Source of the DNA: CTSOIL-112 sp964293815
GTDB lineage: Bacteria > Pseudomonadota > Gammaproteobacteria > Burkholderiales > Burkholderiaceae
Reading direction: 5' to 3'
DNA: 39,287 bases
NCBI GenBank assembly: GCA_964293815.1
Contig: CAXYYC010000026.1
Coordinates: 1-39,287 of the forward strand
Below the pieces are notes generated by a model. It had not been told where the DNA came from. It made no database searches and worked only from the letters and a program-made list of their open reading frames with translations. Made by a program: the position numbers and the translations under genes. Every line of letters begins with the position of its first letter. Positions within the stretch are counted from its first letter, which is position 1. Below, piece by piece: positions 7,937 to 15,188 of this stretch.

Positions 7937-8893
7937 ATGACTTATAAAATGATTATCGACACCGATCCGGGCGTAGACGACGCACTGGCGATTGCCTACG
8001 CGGTCAACCACCCCGAGATCGAACTCATCGGCTTGACCACCATTTTTGGCAACGTATCGGTGGATCAATCCACCGTCAACGCAGGCTATTTACTCGATTT
8101 ACTTGAGCACAAACACGTTCCCGTCGCCAAAGGTGCAAGCGTGCCGCTCAAGCAAACGCCGCACAGCTTCCCCGATTTCGTTCACGGCAAAAATGGCTTC
8201 GGCGACATTACCGTCGAATATCCGGCTGATTTCAAACCGCACGCCTTGAGCGCCGCTGATTTCATCATTGAACAAATCAACCAAAATCCGGGCGAAATCG
8301 TGCTCGTACCGATTGGCCCATTGACCAACATCGCGCTGGCTCTGCAAAAAGACCCGAGCATCGCGCATAAAGTCAAACAAGTCGTCATCATGGGCGGCGC
8401 GGCACACGTCGAAGGCAACGTCTCACCCGCCGCCGAAGCCAATGTCTGGAACGACGCACACGCCGGTCAAATCGTATTCTCTGCGCCGTGGGAAATCGTC
8501 ATGGTCGGACTGGACGTCACCTACAAAACCCTCATGACCATGGACGACATGGCGCGGGTCAAAACAGCCGCGCCAAAAACCGGCAGCTTCCTGTACGACA
8601 TCTGCGCGCACTACGCCGATTTCTACCAAAACACCGCTGGTTTCTCCGGCTTCTCCCTGCACGACCCCGCCACCGTCATGTACGTCACCAACCCTGAACT
8701 ATTCAAAACCCAACAAGGGCAAATCGACGTCGTGGTCGATGCAGCAGGCTACGGCAAAACCTTCTTCGCGCCGAAAGGCCGCACCTACGCCGAACCATGC
8801 TGGTCCGAACGCGACAACGTACACCTGTGCGTTGAGGTGGATGCCGATGGTGTGCTGAAATTGATGGAAGATTATTTGTCCAAAGGAAAATGA
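7937..8893 (+). CDS. Inosine/uridine-preferring nucleoside hydrolase
   Basis: This enzyme splits the N-glycosidic bond of ribonucleosides to give free base and ribose. The N-terminal calcium-binding signature DTDPGVDDALA is intact, as are NVSVDQSTVNAGYLLDL, the PIGPLTNIALAL segment and the VIMGGAAHVEGNVSPAAEANVWNDAHA block of the IunH/Rih family. Length 318 aa is normal. The start at 7937 follows GAGAGGAAAA. It is separated from the kinase gene by 84 bp that hold no obvious terminator, so it is probably the last gene of the nucleoside operon; a strong terminator follows at 8912. Whether it prefers purine or pyrimidine nucleosides cannot be told from the sequence. Confidence 0.93.
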   Translation: MTYKMIIDTDPGVDDALAIAYAVNHPEIELIGLTTIFGNVSVDQSTVNAGYLLDLLEHKHVPVAKGASVPLKQTPHSFPDFVHGKNGFGDITVEYPADFKPHALSAADFIIEQINQNPGEIVLVPIGPLTNIALALQKDPSIAHKVKQVVIMGGAAHVEGNVSPAAEANVWNDAHAGQIVFSAPWEIVMVGLDVTYKTLMTMDDMARVKTAAPKTGSFLYDICAHYADFYQNTAGFSGFSLHDPATVMYVTNPELFKTQQGQIDVVVDAAGYGKTFFAPKGRTYAEPCWSERDNVHLCVEVDADGVLKLMEDYLSKGK

Positions 8894-8911
8894 GCCTTTA
8901 TTATGCCCAAC

Positions 8912-8939
8912 AAAAAAGTGCGAATTTTCGCACTTTTTT
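8912..8939 (+). terminator. Rho-independent terminator of the nucleoside operon
   Basis: A 13-bp perfect inverted repeat (8912-8924 and 8927-8939) ends in six T residues on the plus strand, 18 bp after the stop of the hydrolase gene. The mirror-image A-run means it can also stop transcription arriving on the minus strand, for example from the cassette gene at 9017-9817. The cassette boundary lies only 30 bp further on. Confidence 0.9.
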
Positions 8940-8968
8940 ACATCTATTGGGTCAATTGGGGTTACTAA

Positions 8969-9022
8969 CGTTTGAATTAACGGGCGCGCTTTAGCGCGTC
9001 GCTGTTGAATGATAGGTTAGGC
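8969..9022 (-). repeat. attC recombination site of the cassette
   Basis: On the minus strand the site begins with R'' GCCTAAC (9022-9016). It continues with an L''-like TTCAAC (9009-9004), a central GC-rich stem of five pairs (8985-8989 with 8994-8998, loop of four bases), an L'-like GTTAA (8981-8977), and ends with the G of R' at 8969. L'' has one more base than L', as expected for the extrahelical base that sets strand choice by IntI. The length of about 54 bp, or 60 with the R' half carried at the other cassette end, is at the short end of known attC sites. The site overlaps the stop codon of the cassette gene. Confidence 0.8.
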
Positions 9023-9817
9023 AATATCTGCGTGTTTCATGGTGGCTAAAGTATCTGGATCAAGGACTAAATACTGCGACCTTTCATAGTCAAACAATGG
9101 TCGACCAAGTAGGTTGATAGATTTTGCTGATGCTGAAGGCCAAAACACGGCATGTGGCAATACATTCATATGCCTATAAACCTTAATAATTTGAGGTGCT
9201 CCTCCAATCTCATCATGCTCTCTGCTACGAAGCATGTCACGTAGAACCTCGAATGGCTCCATATCAAAACCGCCATCTCTCAGTTTTCCTCTTTCACGTA
9301 GAAGTGCCACTAGTTGTGATTTGAATGTATCAAATAGATCCCCTATGAAGAACATAAACTTGTTTTCGTTTGCTCCTGACCAGTGGCGAAGTGGTCGATG
9401 CGTGAATCGATGGATATGGTGATCATAATGCAGAACCCAAGCCACAAATCGTGAGGTTCTCCAACACCATCCCGCGAGTAGGAACTGCACATCAGGAGCC
9501 TCCTCACCTTTAGGTAAGTCCTTAATCAACTCAACCATGCTGTTTAAGACGCGCACCAAGTGACCTTTTAATTCGGCGAGATCGAGGGCTCGGCTCATAA
9601 TCTTCGGATGTTGTGATACAGCCGAAAGCGTCTGAATAAGAAACGGATACGCATAAAGCGTATGTCCAGCGAACGCTAAAACGCAGTCTTGGCGTGGGAG
9701 AGGAATCAATTTTGGGCCACAGTCCCAACGACCATAGCCACCAAGACGGCTGTCGGTACAGACTACAAGCTCCTGTACGTTATCCAGCTTTCTGAGCCAA
9801 CCAACAGCGATAGTCAT
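9017..9817 (-). CDS. Cassette-borne proteasome/HslV-like Ntn-hydrolase (predicted)
   Basis: This 266-aa protein has no assigned name that I recognise, but its first 55 residues fit the N-terminal nucleophile hydrolases of the proteasome beta/HslV/Anbu type. Thr2 follows the initiator Met directly; a beta-strand leads to VVCTDSR with Asp22 (compare Asp17 of proteasome beta subunits); Lys36 lies in GPKLIPL (compare Lys33); and LAFAG at 47-51 matches the conserved loop before helix 1. Met removal would expose Thr as the nucleophile. The remainder (residues 60-266) is longer than HslV and contains a Trp/His-rich middle (WCWRTSRFVAWVLHYDHHIH) that I do not recognise. It is the only gene of an integron cassette, has an 11-nt leader without clear promoter or strong ribosome-binding site, and its stop lies in attC. 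No ATPase partner is nearby. Peptidase, amidase or structural roles are all possible. Confidence 0.72.
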   Translation of the reverse strand: MTIAVGWLRKLDNVQELVVCTDSRLGGYGRWDCGPKLIPLPRQDCVLAFAGHTLYAYPFLIQTLSAVSQHPKIMSRALDLAELKGHLVRVLNSMVELIKDLPKGEEAPDVQFLLAGWCWRTSRFVAWVLHYDHHIHRFTHRPLRHWSGANENKFMFFIGDLFDTFKSQLVALLRERGKLRDGGFDMEPFEVLRDMLRSREHDEIGGAPQIIKVYRHMNVLPHAVFWPSASAKSINLLGRPLFDYERSQYLVLDPDTLATMKHADIA

Positions 9818-9833
9818 TTGTAGCCTAACTATT

Positions 9834-9881
9834 GTTATGCGTCATTTTGTCAAATAACGTTCTTTTAGATTGACGCATAAC
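9834..9881. repeat. 11-bp inverted repeat at the cassette's upstream flank (possible attI-like remnant)
   Basis: GTTATGCGTCA at 9834-9844 is the exact reverse complement of TGACGCATAAC at 9871-9881, with 26 bp between. Read on the minus strand towards the cassette, the region shows GTTATGC, then GTTATTT, then the core GTTAGGC at the boundary, with CATAACAATA immediately before it. This spacing resembles attI sites, which carry extra GTT-type integrase sites next to the core, but there is no intI gene to support it. Alternatively the repeat is a hairpin or operator belonging to the flank. The rest of 9882-10027 is AT-rich and holds nothing else I recognise. Confidence 0.45.
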
Positions 9882-10027
9882 ACCTCTTTGTTGATATTTG
9901 TACGCTCAATCCTAATGATGAAGCAAGCCAGCGTCAAGCCTTTTCTTTATACCTATCTATGCCAGAATAATCAAAGCAACCCAAACGATTCGATTAAGTT
10001 AGGTAAAGCCTGCGCATATCAATCTAT

Positions 10028-10684
10028 TTAAACATCCTGCTTCCTCGGCCTACCCCGCGCCGCCGGCCGTACCCGTCGCCCCGTTTCCAACTCAACTTGT
10101 GCGATAAACCGTTCATCACCGAGCATCCAGCCGGTTTGTACCGCATGTGTCAGCGCATTTTGCACTGCTACGGAAATGCCTTGTTCGAGCAGTTGCGCAT
10201 ACTGTGTTTGCCGTTCAAACGGGGTATTGCCCAGTTGCCAATACTGCGTATGTTCGCGCAAGAAGCTCTGCGAATAATACCCCAGATGTTGCGCCCGACT
10301 GCTGTGCGCGCTCATGCCGTCGAGCCAGACATAGGCGTGCAGCACATACGGCACGTCCTGAATATAGCCGGTGCGGTAGCGCCCTTCCCACAGCGTACCG
10401 GTGCGCTGATATTGGCTATTGACATAGCGCACATAGCGCCGTCCCAAATCCTGCATGAATTGCCCGAGCGCTTTGTCATTTTTCGCCATGACCAGCAGAT
10501 AGACTGCATTGTTCACCAACGCATAAGCGTGAATATCTAACTCATAAATCGGTGCAATGGTGCGCACAATGCTTTGCCATTGCGCATAATCGGCGTCGTT
10601 GAAAAACACCGCCGCGCCGTTAATCCCGCGCACCTGTACCAGTTGTGCGGTGTTGGGAATGTATACCCGTGCCATGCGTGCCAT
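10028..10684 (-). CDS. RayT/Y1-transposase-family protein with degenerate HUH motif
   Basis: The protein (218 aa) belongs to the REP-associated tyrosine transposase family (TnpA_REP, Y1_Tnp). It has the N-terminal MARMARVYIPN...VQVRGINGAAVFF layout, HAYALVNNAVYLL where the HUH motif belongs, RTGTLWEGRYRTGYIQD, and a basic C-terminus GRPRKQ. Active relatives have N-H-x-H-L-L at the central motif; here residues 60-62 read Ala-Val-Tyr, so both metal-binding histidines are missing and DNA nicking is unlikely. The frame is otherwise intact, which suggests retention for another role such as DNA binding, or recent inactivation by substitution. ATG 10684 has AAGGAAT in front of it and lies one base after the prmC stop, so it is probably co-transcribed and coupled with prmC. 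A second in-frame ATG lies at 10675. Confidence 0.8.
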   Translation of the reverse strand: MARMARVYIPNTAQLVQVRGINGAAVFFNDADYAQWQSIVRTIAPIYELDIHAYALVNNAVYLLVMAKNDKALGQFMQDLGRRYVRYVNSQYQRTGTLWEGRYRTGYIQDVPYVLHAYVWLDGMSAHSSRAQHLGYYSQSFLREHTQYWQLGNTPFERQTQYAQLLEQGISVAVQNALTHAVQTGWMLGDERFIAQVELETGRRVRPAARGRPRKQDV

Positions 10685-10685
10685 A

Positions 10686-11513
10686 TTATTCCTTCACTCT
10701 GACGATTTGCCCGACACTCACGCGCTCATGCCCGGCCAAATCGCGGATGGTTTGAATTTCGGTGAAATCGGCCTGATACAGCAATTCGCGCACCGCGACC
10801 GCTTGATCAAAGCCATGTTCGAGGTAAATACGCCCATCCGCCGTCAAGAACTGCGGCGCTTGCGCAATGATCGCGCGGTAGTGTTGCAAACCATCGGCTT
10901 CATCGCTCAACGCGCCACGCGGCTCAAAACGTACATCACCCTGTGTCAAATGCACGTCATGCGCGGCAATATAAGGCGGATTGGAGACAATGAGGTCAAA
11001 CCGTTCGTGTAGCGCGATGGCCGAAAACCAGTCGCTCTGGCGCAAGCGCACCGTCGGCGCGTGCGTCTCGGCATTGTCCTGCGCCACACGCAAGGCTTCC
11101 GCCGAAATATCCACCGCGTTCACCTGCCACGCCGAACGCTCGGCGGCCAAAGTCACCGCGATGGCGCCCGAACCCGTTCCCAAGTCCAATACCGTTAGCG
11201 CTGTGTTTACCGAATATTGCGCCAGTACCGCGTCAATCAAAATTTCGGTATCGGGACGCGGAATCAGCACGTTGGAATTGACTGAAAACATTCGACTATA
11301 AAACTCGCGCTCGCCCAAAATATACGCCATCGGCTCGCCCGCCAAGCGCCGTTCGAGCAGTGCATTCCACTGCAATAATTGCGCTGCGCTTAACACATCG
11401 GTATCGTGCGTGAGTAACTGCACCCGTGATAAACCGGTGACGCGCTGCATCAGCATACGCGACTCCAGCGCGGGTAGAGGTGATAAACGCAAGGTTGGAG
11501 CGATTTGAGCCAT
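10686..11513 (-). CDS. prmC: Peptide chain release factor N5-glutamine methyltransferase
   Basis: PrmC methylates the Gln of the GGQ motif in release factors RF1 and RF2, raising termination efficiency. The protein has an N-terminal helical domain (RLAGEPMAYILGEREFYSR, then VLIPRPDTEILID) and a Rossmann methyltransferase domain with SAM motif VLDLGTGSGAIAVTLA and the catalytic NPPY in FDLIVSNPPYIAAH. From ATG 11513 it has 275 aa, close to the usual 277 aa. The frame stays open to 11549, but that adds a non-conserved N-terminus, and neither start has a strong ribosome-binding site. prfA, its usual neighbour, is absent; instead a transposase-like gene follows after one base. Identification is secure; the start is less so. 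Confidence 0.92.
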   Translation of the reverse strand: MAQIAPTLRLSPLPALESRMLMQRVTGLSRVQLLTHDTDVLSAAQLLQWNALLERRLAGEPMAYILGEREFYSRMFSVNSNVLIPRPDTEILIDAVLAQYSVNTALTVLDLGTGSGAIAVTLAAERSAWQVNAVDISAEALRVAQDNAETHAPTVRLRQSDWFSAIALHERFDLIVSNPPYIAAHDVHLTQGDVRFEPRGALSDEADGLQHYRAIIAQAPQFLTADGRIYLEHGFDQAVAVRELLYQADFTEIQTIRDLAGHERVSVGQIVRVKE

Positions 11514-11604
11514 GAGATTGAACCGTGATGGGTGAGCTGAATGACACATTATCGCAAAAATGATGGCGATGCGGTCATTAATCTGTCCCTTTTAAATAAA
11601 ATAA

Positions 11605-11628
11605 AAGGGTGCGAATCATCGCACCCTT
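11605..11628 (-). terminator. Rho-independent terminator of ppsA
   Basis: A perfect 10-bp stem (11605-11614 with 11619-11628) and ATCA loop lie about 50 bp after the ppsA stop. On the minus strand the stem is followed by TTTTATTTTATTT, which makes it a good terminator for ppsA before the prmC gene on the same strand. Confidence 0.8.
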
Positions 11629-11680
11629 GTTCACGCTTTTTTAGCGCCTTATATCACTCAATAGCGAGTAAACCACGACA

Positions 11681-14062
11681 TCATTTCGCCAATTTTTGCC
11701 ATGTGTCAATCACGGTATCGGGATTCAGAGAAATCGACGAAATCCCTTCATCCATGAGCCATTGCGCAAAGTCGAGGTGATCGGACGGCCCTTGACCGCA
11801 GATACCGACGTATTTGCCCATGCGTTTGGCGGTGCTGATCGCGCGGTGGAGCATGAATTTAACCGCTGGGTCGCGTTCGTCAAAGTCTTTGGCGAGCAAT
11901 TCCATACCGGAGTCACGATCCAAGCCGAGCGTCAATTGCGTCAAATCGTTTGAGCCAATCGAGAAGCCGTCAAAAATCGTGAGGAATTCTTCAGCGAGAA
12001 TCGCATTCGATGGCACTTCGCACATCATGATGACGCGCAGGCCGTTTTCACCTTGTTTCAAGCCTTGCTCGGCCAGCAAATCAATCACCGCTTGGCCTTG
12101 CGCCACGGTACGCACGAACGGCACCATGATTTCCACGTTGGTCAAGCCCATTTCGTCACGCACGCGCTTGATCGCTTCGCATTCCATCGCGAACGCGGGT
12201 TTGAAGCCTTCGGAGATGTAACGCGCCGCACCACGGAAACCGAGCATCGGATTTTCCTCATCCGGCTCGTAGCGCGAACCGCCGATGAGTTTTTTGTACT
12301 CATTGGATTTGAAGTCGGACAAACGCACGATCACGGGTTTTGGATAGAACGCGGCGGCGATGGTCGCCACGCCTTCGACCACTTTATCAACGTAGAACGC
12401 ACGCGGGCTGGCATAGCCACGCGCCACGGATTCAACCGCTTTTTTCAGATCAGGCGCAACGTTTGGATACTCCAAAATCGCAGTCGGATGCACGCCGATG
12501 TTGTTGTTAATCACAAATTCGAGACGCGCCAAGCCTACACCTGCGTTTGGCAATTGGCAAAAATCAAACGCGAGATGCGGATTACCAACGTTCATCATGA
12601 TTTTCGTGCCGATGGCTGGCAATTCGCCGCGTAGAACTTCGGATACCTCAGTTTCGAGAATACCGTCGTAGATTTTGCCTTCGTCGCCTTCGGCACACGA
12701 TACGGTCACGAGCGCGCCGTCTTTGAGCACTTGGGTCGCGTTGCCACAGCCAACCACCGCTGGCACACCGAGTTCACGCGCGATAATCGCGGCGTGACAG
12801 GTGCGACCACCACGGTTGGTGACAATCGCTGCCGCGCGCTTCATCACCGGTTCCCAGTTCGGGTCGGTCATGTCGGCGACGAGAATATCGCCCGGTTGCA
12901 CGCGTTCCATTTCGGATGGATCCATGATGACGCGCACCGCGCCCGTACCGATTTTTTGCCCAATCGCACGACCCGTGGTCAGAACGGTGATGTTGTCGGT
13001 ATTCGTTTTGAGCGCGTAACGTTGCTCTGCCTTGCCTTTGGCTTGGCTTTTCACGGTTTCTGGACGTGCTTGCAGAATGTAAATTTTGCCATCACGACCG
13101 TCTTTACCCCACTCGATGTCCATCGGGCGACCGTAGTGTTTTTCGATAATCACGGCGTATTTGGCCAATTCGCTCACGTCTTCGTCGTTGATTGAGTAGC
13201 GATTGCGCGCTTCGAGTGGCACATCAACGGTTTTCACGCGGCCTTCTTCGCCTGCCTGCGTGAACTCCATTTTGATCAGTTTCGAGCCCATAGAGCGGCG
13301 GATGATCGCGGGTTTACCCTGTTGCAAGGTTGGCTTGAATACATAAAATTCGTCGGGATTGACCGCGCCCTGCACCACCGTTTCACCCAAACCGTAACTG
13401 GAGGTAATGAATACCACTTGGTCAAAACCAGACTCGGTGTCCATGGTGAACATCACGCCGGATGAGGCTAAATCAGAGCGCACCATGCGCTGTACGCCTG
13501 CGGACAAAGCGACCTCGGCGTGGGTGAAGCCTTTGTGTACGCGGTAGGCAATCGCGCGGTCGTTGTACAGCGAGGCGAATACGTGTTTGATTTTGTCCAG
13601 CACATCGTCAATGCCCGATACGTTCAGATAGCTTTCTTGTTGTCCGGCGAAGGATGCGTCGGGCAAGTCTTCTGCCGTAGCCGATGAACGCACTGCGAAG
13701 GACAATCCCGCTTCATCATTTTTGGTCAATTCGGCGAACTGCGTGCGAATGTCGGCTTCCAATTGTGGTTGCAGCGGCGCGTTCACCACCCACGAGCGAA
13801 TTTCGTCACCCGCCTGCGCGAGTGCTTTGACATCCTCGACATTCAAGCCATTCAGACGATCGGCGATGCGCTGGGTCAGATTGTTGTGTTGCAAAAAGTC
13901 GCGAAACGCCTGTGCCGTGGTGGCAAAGCCGGTTGGCACGCGCACGCCTGCACCCGCGAGCTGAGAAATCATCTCGCCCAAGGAGGCGTTTTTACCGCCA
14001 ACCGATTCGACATCGGTATTGCGTAGTTGTTCAAACGGTTGAACGTTGATTGTGGTTTGCAT
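11681..14062 (-). CDS. ppsA: Phosphoenolpyruvate synthase (pyruvate, water dikinase)
   Basis: PpsA converts pyruvate and ATP to phosphoenolpyruvate, AMP and phosphate, the entry to gluconeogenesis from C3 acids. The 793-aa product matches the usual size of about 792 aa. An N-terminal ATP-grasp-like domain (NASLGEMISQL, RSSATAEDLPDASFAGQQESYLNV) is followed by the phosphohistidine domain GGRTCHAAIIARELGVPAVVG with His at residue 423. The C-terminal PEP/pyruvate-binding barrel (FLTIFDGFSIGSNDLTQLTLG) ends with the CGQGPSD catalytic Cys region. The frame is open to 14101, but ATG 14062 has GGAG upstream and fits the family N-terminus. It is divergent from ppsR, its own regulator, which phosphorylates and dephosphorylates a Thr near the catalytic His; the TCH context here suits that regulation. 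Confidence 0.97.
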   Translation of the reverse strand: MQTTINVQPFEQLRNTDVESVGGKNASLGEMISQLAGAGVRVPTGFATTAQAFRDFLQHNNLTQRIADRLNGLNVEDVKALAQAGDEIRSWVVNAPLQPQLEADIRTQFAELTKNDEAGLSFAVRSSATAEDLPDASFAGQQESYLNVSGIDDVLDKIKHVFASLYNDRAIAYRVHKGFTHAEVALSAGVQRMVRSDLASSGVMFTMDTESGFDQVVFITSSYGLGETVVQGAVNPDEFYVFKPTLQQGKPAIIRRSMGSKLIKMEFTQAGEEGRVKTVDVPLEARNRYSINDEDVSELAKYAVIIEKHYGRPMDIEWGKDGRDGKIYILQARPETVKSQAKGKAEQRYALKTNTDNITVLTTGRAIGQKIGTGAVRVIMDPSEMERVQPGDILVADMTDPNWEPVMKRAAAIVTNRGGRTCHAAIIARELGVPAVVGCGNATQVLKDGALVTVSCAEGDEGKIYDGILETEVSEVLRGELPAIGTKIMMNVGNPHLAFDFCQLPNAGVGLARLEFVINNNIGVHPTAILEYPNVAPDLKKAVESVARGYASPRAFYVDKVVEGVATIAAAFYPKPVIVRLSDFKSNEYKKLIGGSRYEPDEENPMLGFRGAARYISEGFKPAFAMECEAIKRVRDEMGLTNVEIMVPFVRTVAQGQAVIDLLAEQGLKQGENGLRVIMMCEVPSNAILAEEFLTIFDGFSIGSNDLTQLTLGLDRDSGMELLAKDFDERDPAVKFMLHRAISTAKRMGKYVGICGQGPSDHLDFAQWLMDEGISSISLNPDTVIDTWQKLAK

Positions 14063-14319
14063 AGCAAGTCTCCAAAAGAAAAAAGTTAAATTAACTGACA
14101 CAATATTTTTATCACTTAATTTAACTTATCTCACCGCGAGATTGATCAACATAAAATCCCCGATCAAACACCCATCGTGCGTGTTTGACTGAGTGCATTG
14201 TACCTGAGCACTACCGCTTTTGGTAATAAATCCAATACCTTTTACGCATCATAAAATACCTAAAAAAGCGACTGTTTACAGGTACAATTGAACCACTCAC
14301 AGATTACAGGACTCTGACT
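14063..14319. promoter_or_regulatory. Divergent ppsA-ppsR control region with two inverted repeats
   Basis: This 257-bp AT-rich gap must hold the promoters of both ppsA (minus) and ppsR (plus). Two perfect inverted repeats stand out. A 12-bp pair at 14083-14094 and 14116-14127 (AAGTTAAATTAA and its complement) lies just upstream of the ppsA ribosome-binding site. An 8-bp pair TCAAACAC/GTGTTTGA lies at 14164-14171 and 14181-14188. They look like operator sites or leader hairpins. I could not assign a known regulator or firm -35/-10 boxes. Confidence 0.5.
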
Positions 14320-15147
14320 ATGGACAATAACTACGACCGCGACCTGATTGTCATCTCCGATGGTACGGGCATTACCGCAGAAACCTTTGCGCAATCGCTC
14401 TTGGCACAATTTGACATCACGACGAAAACACACCGCATCCCGTTCGTGGACAATATGGACAAAGCCTACAACGCACTGCAAAAAGTCAATGATTTGTCCA
14501 AACGCCGTAGTCAGCCGCCGTTGATTTTCACCACGCTGGTCGATCAGGAGCTCAGCGAATTTGTCAAAGCCAACGCCAAAGGCTTTTTGACTGACCTATT
14601 TGATACCTTCATCGGCCCATTGGAGACCGAACTGCGCATCAAATCCAACCACACCATCAACAACACCCACCACAATGCCGACTCTGACCGCTATCGCGAG
14701 CGCATTGAGGCCATCAACTACACCCTGATGCACGATGACGGGCAGACCAATCACAATTTGGATCAGGCAGACGTGATTTTGGTGGGCGTATCGCGCTGTG
14801 GCAAAACCCCGACCAGCCTGTATCTGGCCATGCAACACGGCATTAAAGCCGCCAACTACCCGCTGATACCCGACGACTTTGAGCGCGACCGTTTGCCAAG
14901 CGGTTTGGATGGCTACCACAAAAAAATGTTTGGCCTCACCATCGAACCGCAACGCCTGTCCGAGATTCGCAACGAACGCCGCGCAGGCAGTAAGTACGCC
15001 TCCATCGAAAACTGCCGTTACGAGGTCAGCGAGGCCGAGCGCCTGCTGCGCCGCCACAACGTCAAATGGCTCTCAACCACGCACAAATCGATTGAAGAAA
15101 TTGCCACCACGGTATTGCAAGAACTCGAACTCGAAGACAAGTATTAA
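14320..15147 (+). CDS. ppsR: PEP synthetase regulatory protein (bifunctional kinase/pyrophosphorylase, DUF299)
   Basis: PpsR inactivates PEP synthase by ADP-dependent phosphorylation of a Thr next to the catalytic His, and reactivates it by phosphate-dependent removal. The 275-aa protein shows the DUF299 N-terminus (DLIVISDGTGITAETFAQSLLAQF) and the nucleotide-binding P-loop GVSRCGKT at residues 156-163. SLYLAMQHGIKAANYPLIPDD follows, as does a C-terminal SIENCRYEVSEAERLLRR segment. It is divergent from ppsA, the standard arrangement in Burkholderiales. The ATG at 14320 has CAGGAC about 9 bases upstream. The next gene, serB, begins 41 bp after the stop on the same strand and may be co-transcribed. 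Confidence 0.96.
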   Translation: MDNNYDRDLIVISDGTGITAETFAQSLLAQFDITTKTHRIPFVDNMDKAYNALQKVNDLSKRRSQPPLIFTTLVDQELSEFVKANAKGFLTDLFDTFIGPLETELRIKSNHTINNTHHNADSDRYRERIEAINYTLMHDDGQTNHNLDQADVILVGVSRCGKTPTSLYLAMQHGIKAANYPLIPDDFERDRLPSGLDGYHKKMFGLTIEPQRLSEIRNERRAGSKYASIENCRYEVSEAERLLRRHNVKWLSTTHKSIEEIATTVLQELELEDKY

Positions 15148-15188
15148 TTAACGCAACATTTAATGCACAATCAAACGCCATTGTATTC

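Larger units (their letters stand above)
8969..9828 (-). mobile_element. Solitary integron gene cassette (860 bp)
   Basis: The segment has the architecture of a mobile integron cassette read on the minus strand. It opens with TTAGGC, preceded by G, which forms the core site G|TTAGGC at 9829-9823. It contains a single gene whose start lies 11 bp inside the boundary. It closes with an attC site ending in ACG at 8969, where the next bases of the flank are TTAGTA. The gene's TAA stop is part of the attC R'' box GCCTAAC (9022-9016), as is common in cassettes. When the ends are joined, R'' GCCTAAC and R' GTTAGGC are exactly complementary. No integrase gene or further cassette was found nearby, so this is either an isolated cassette at a secondary site or the last remnant of an array. 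The empty site predicted on the plus strand is GGGGTTACTAA joined to CTATTGTTATG. Confidence 0.8.

Noticed and set aside
9875..10004. A second attC running from ACCTAAC (minus strand, 10004-9998) to GTTATGC (9881-9875)
   Set aside because: The box-like ends are at a plausible distance, but the sequence between them does not fold into paired arms, so it does not support another cassette.
12053..12634. 193-aa open frame on the plus strand inside ppsA
   Set aside because: It is antisense to a highly conserved PpsA coding region, shows no recognisable domain and is rich in His/Arg/Phe as expected for a codon shadow.
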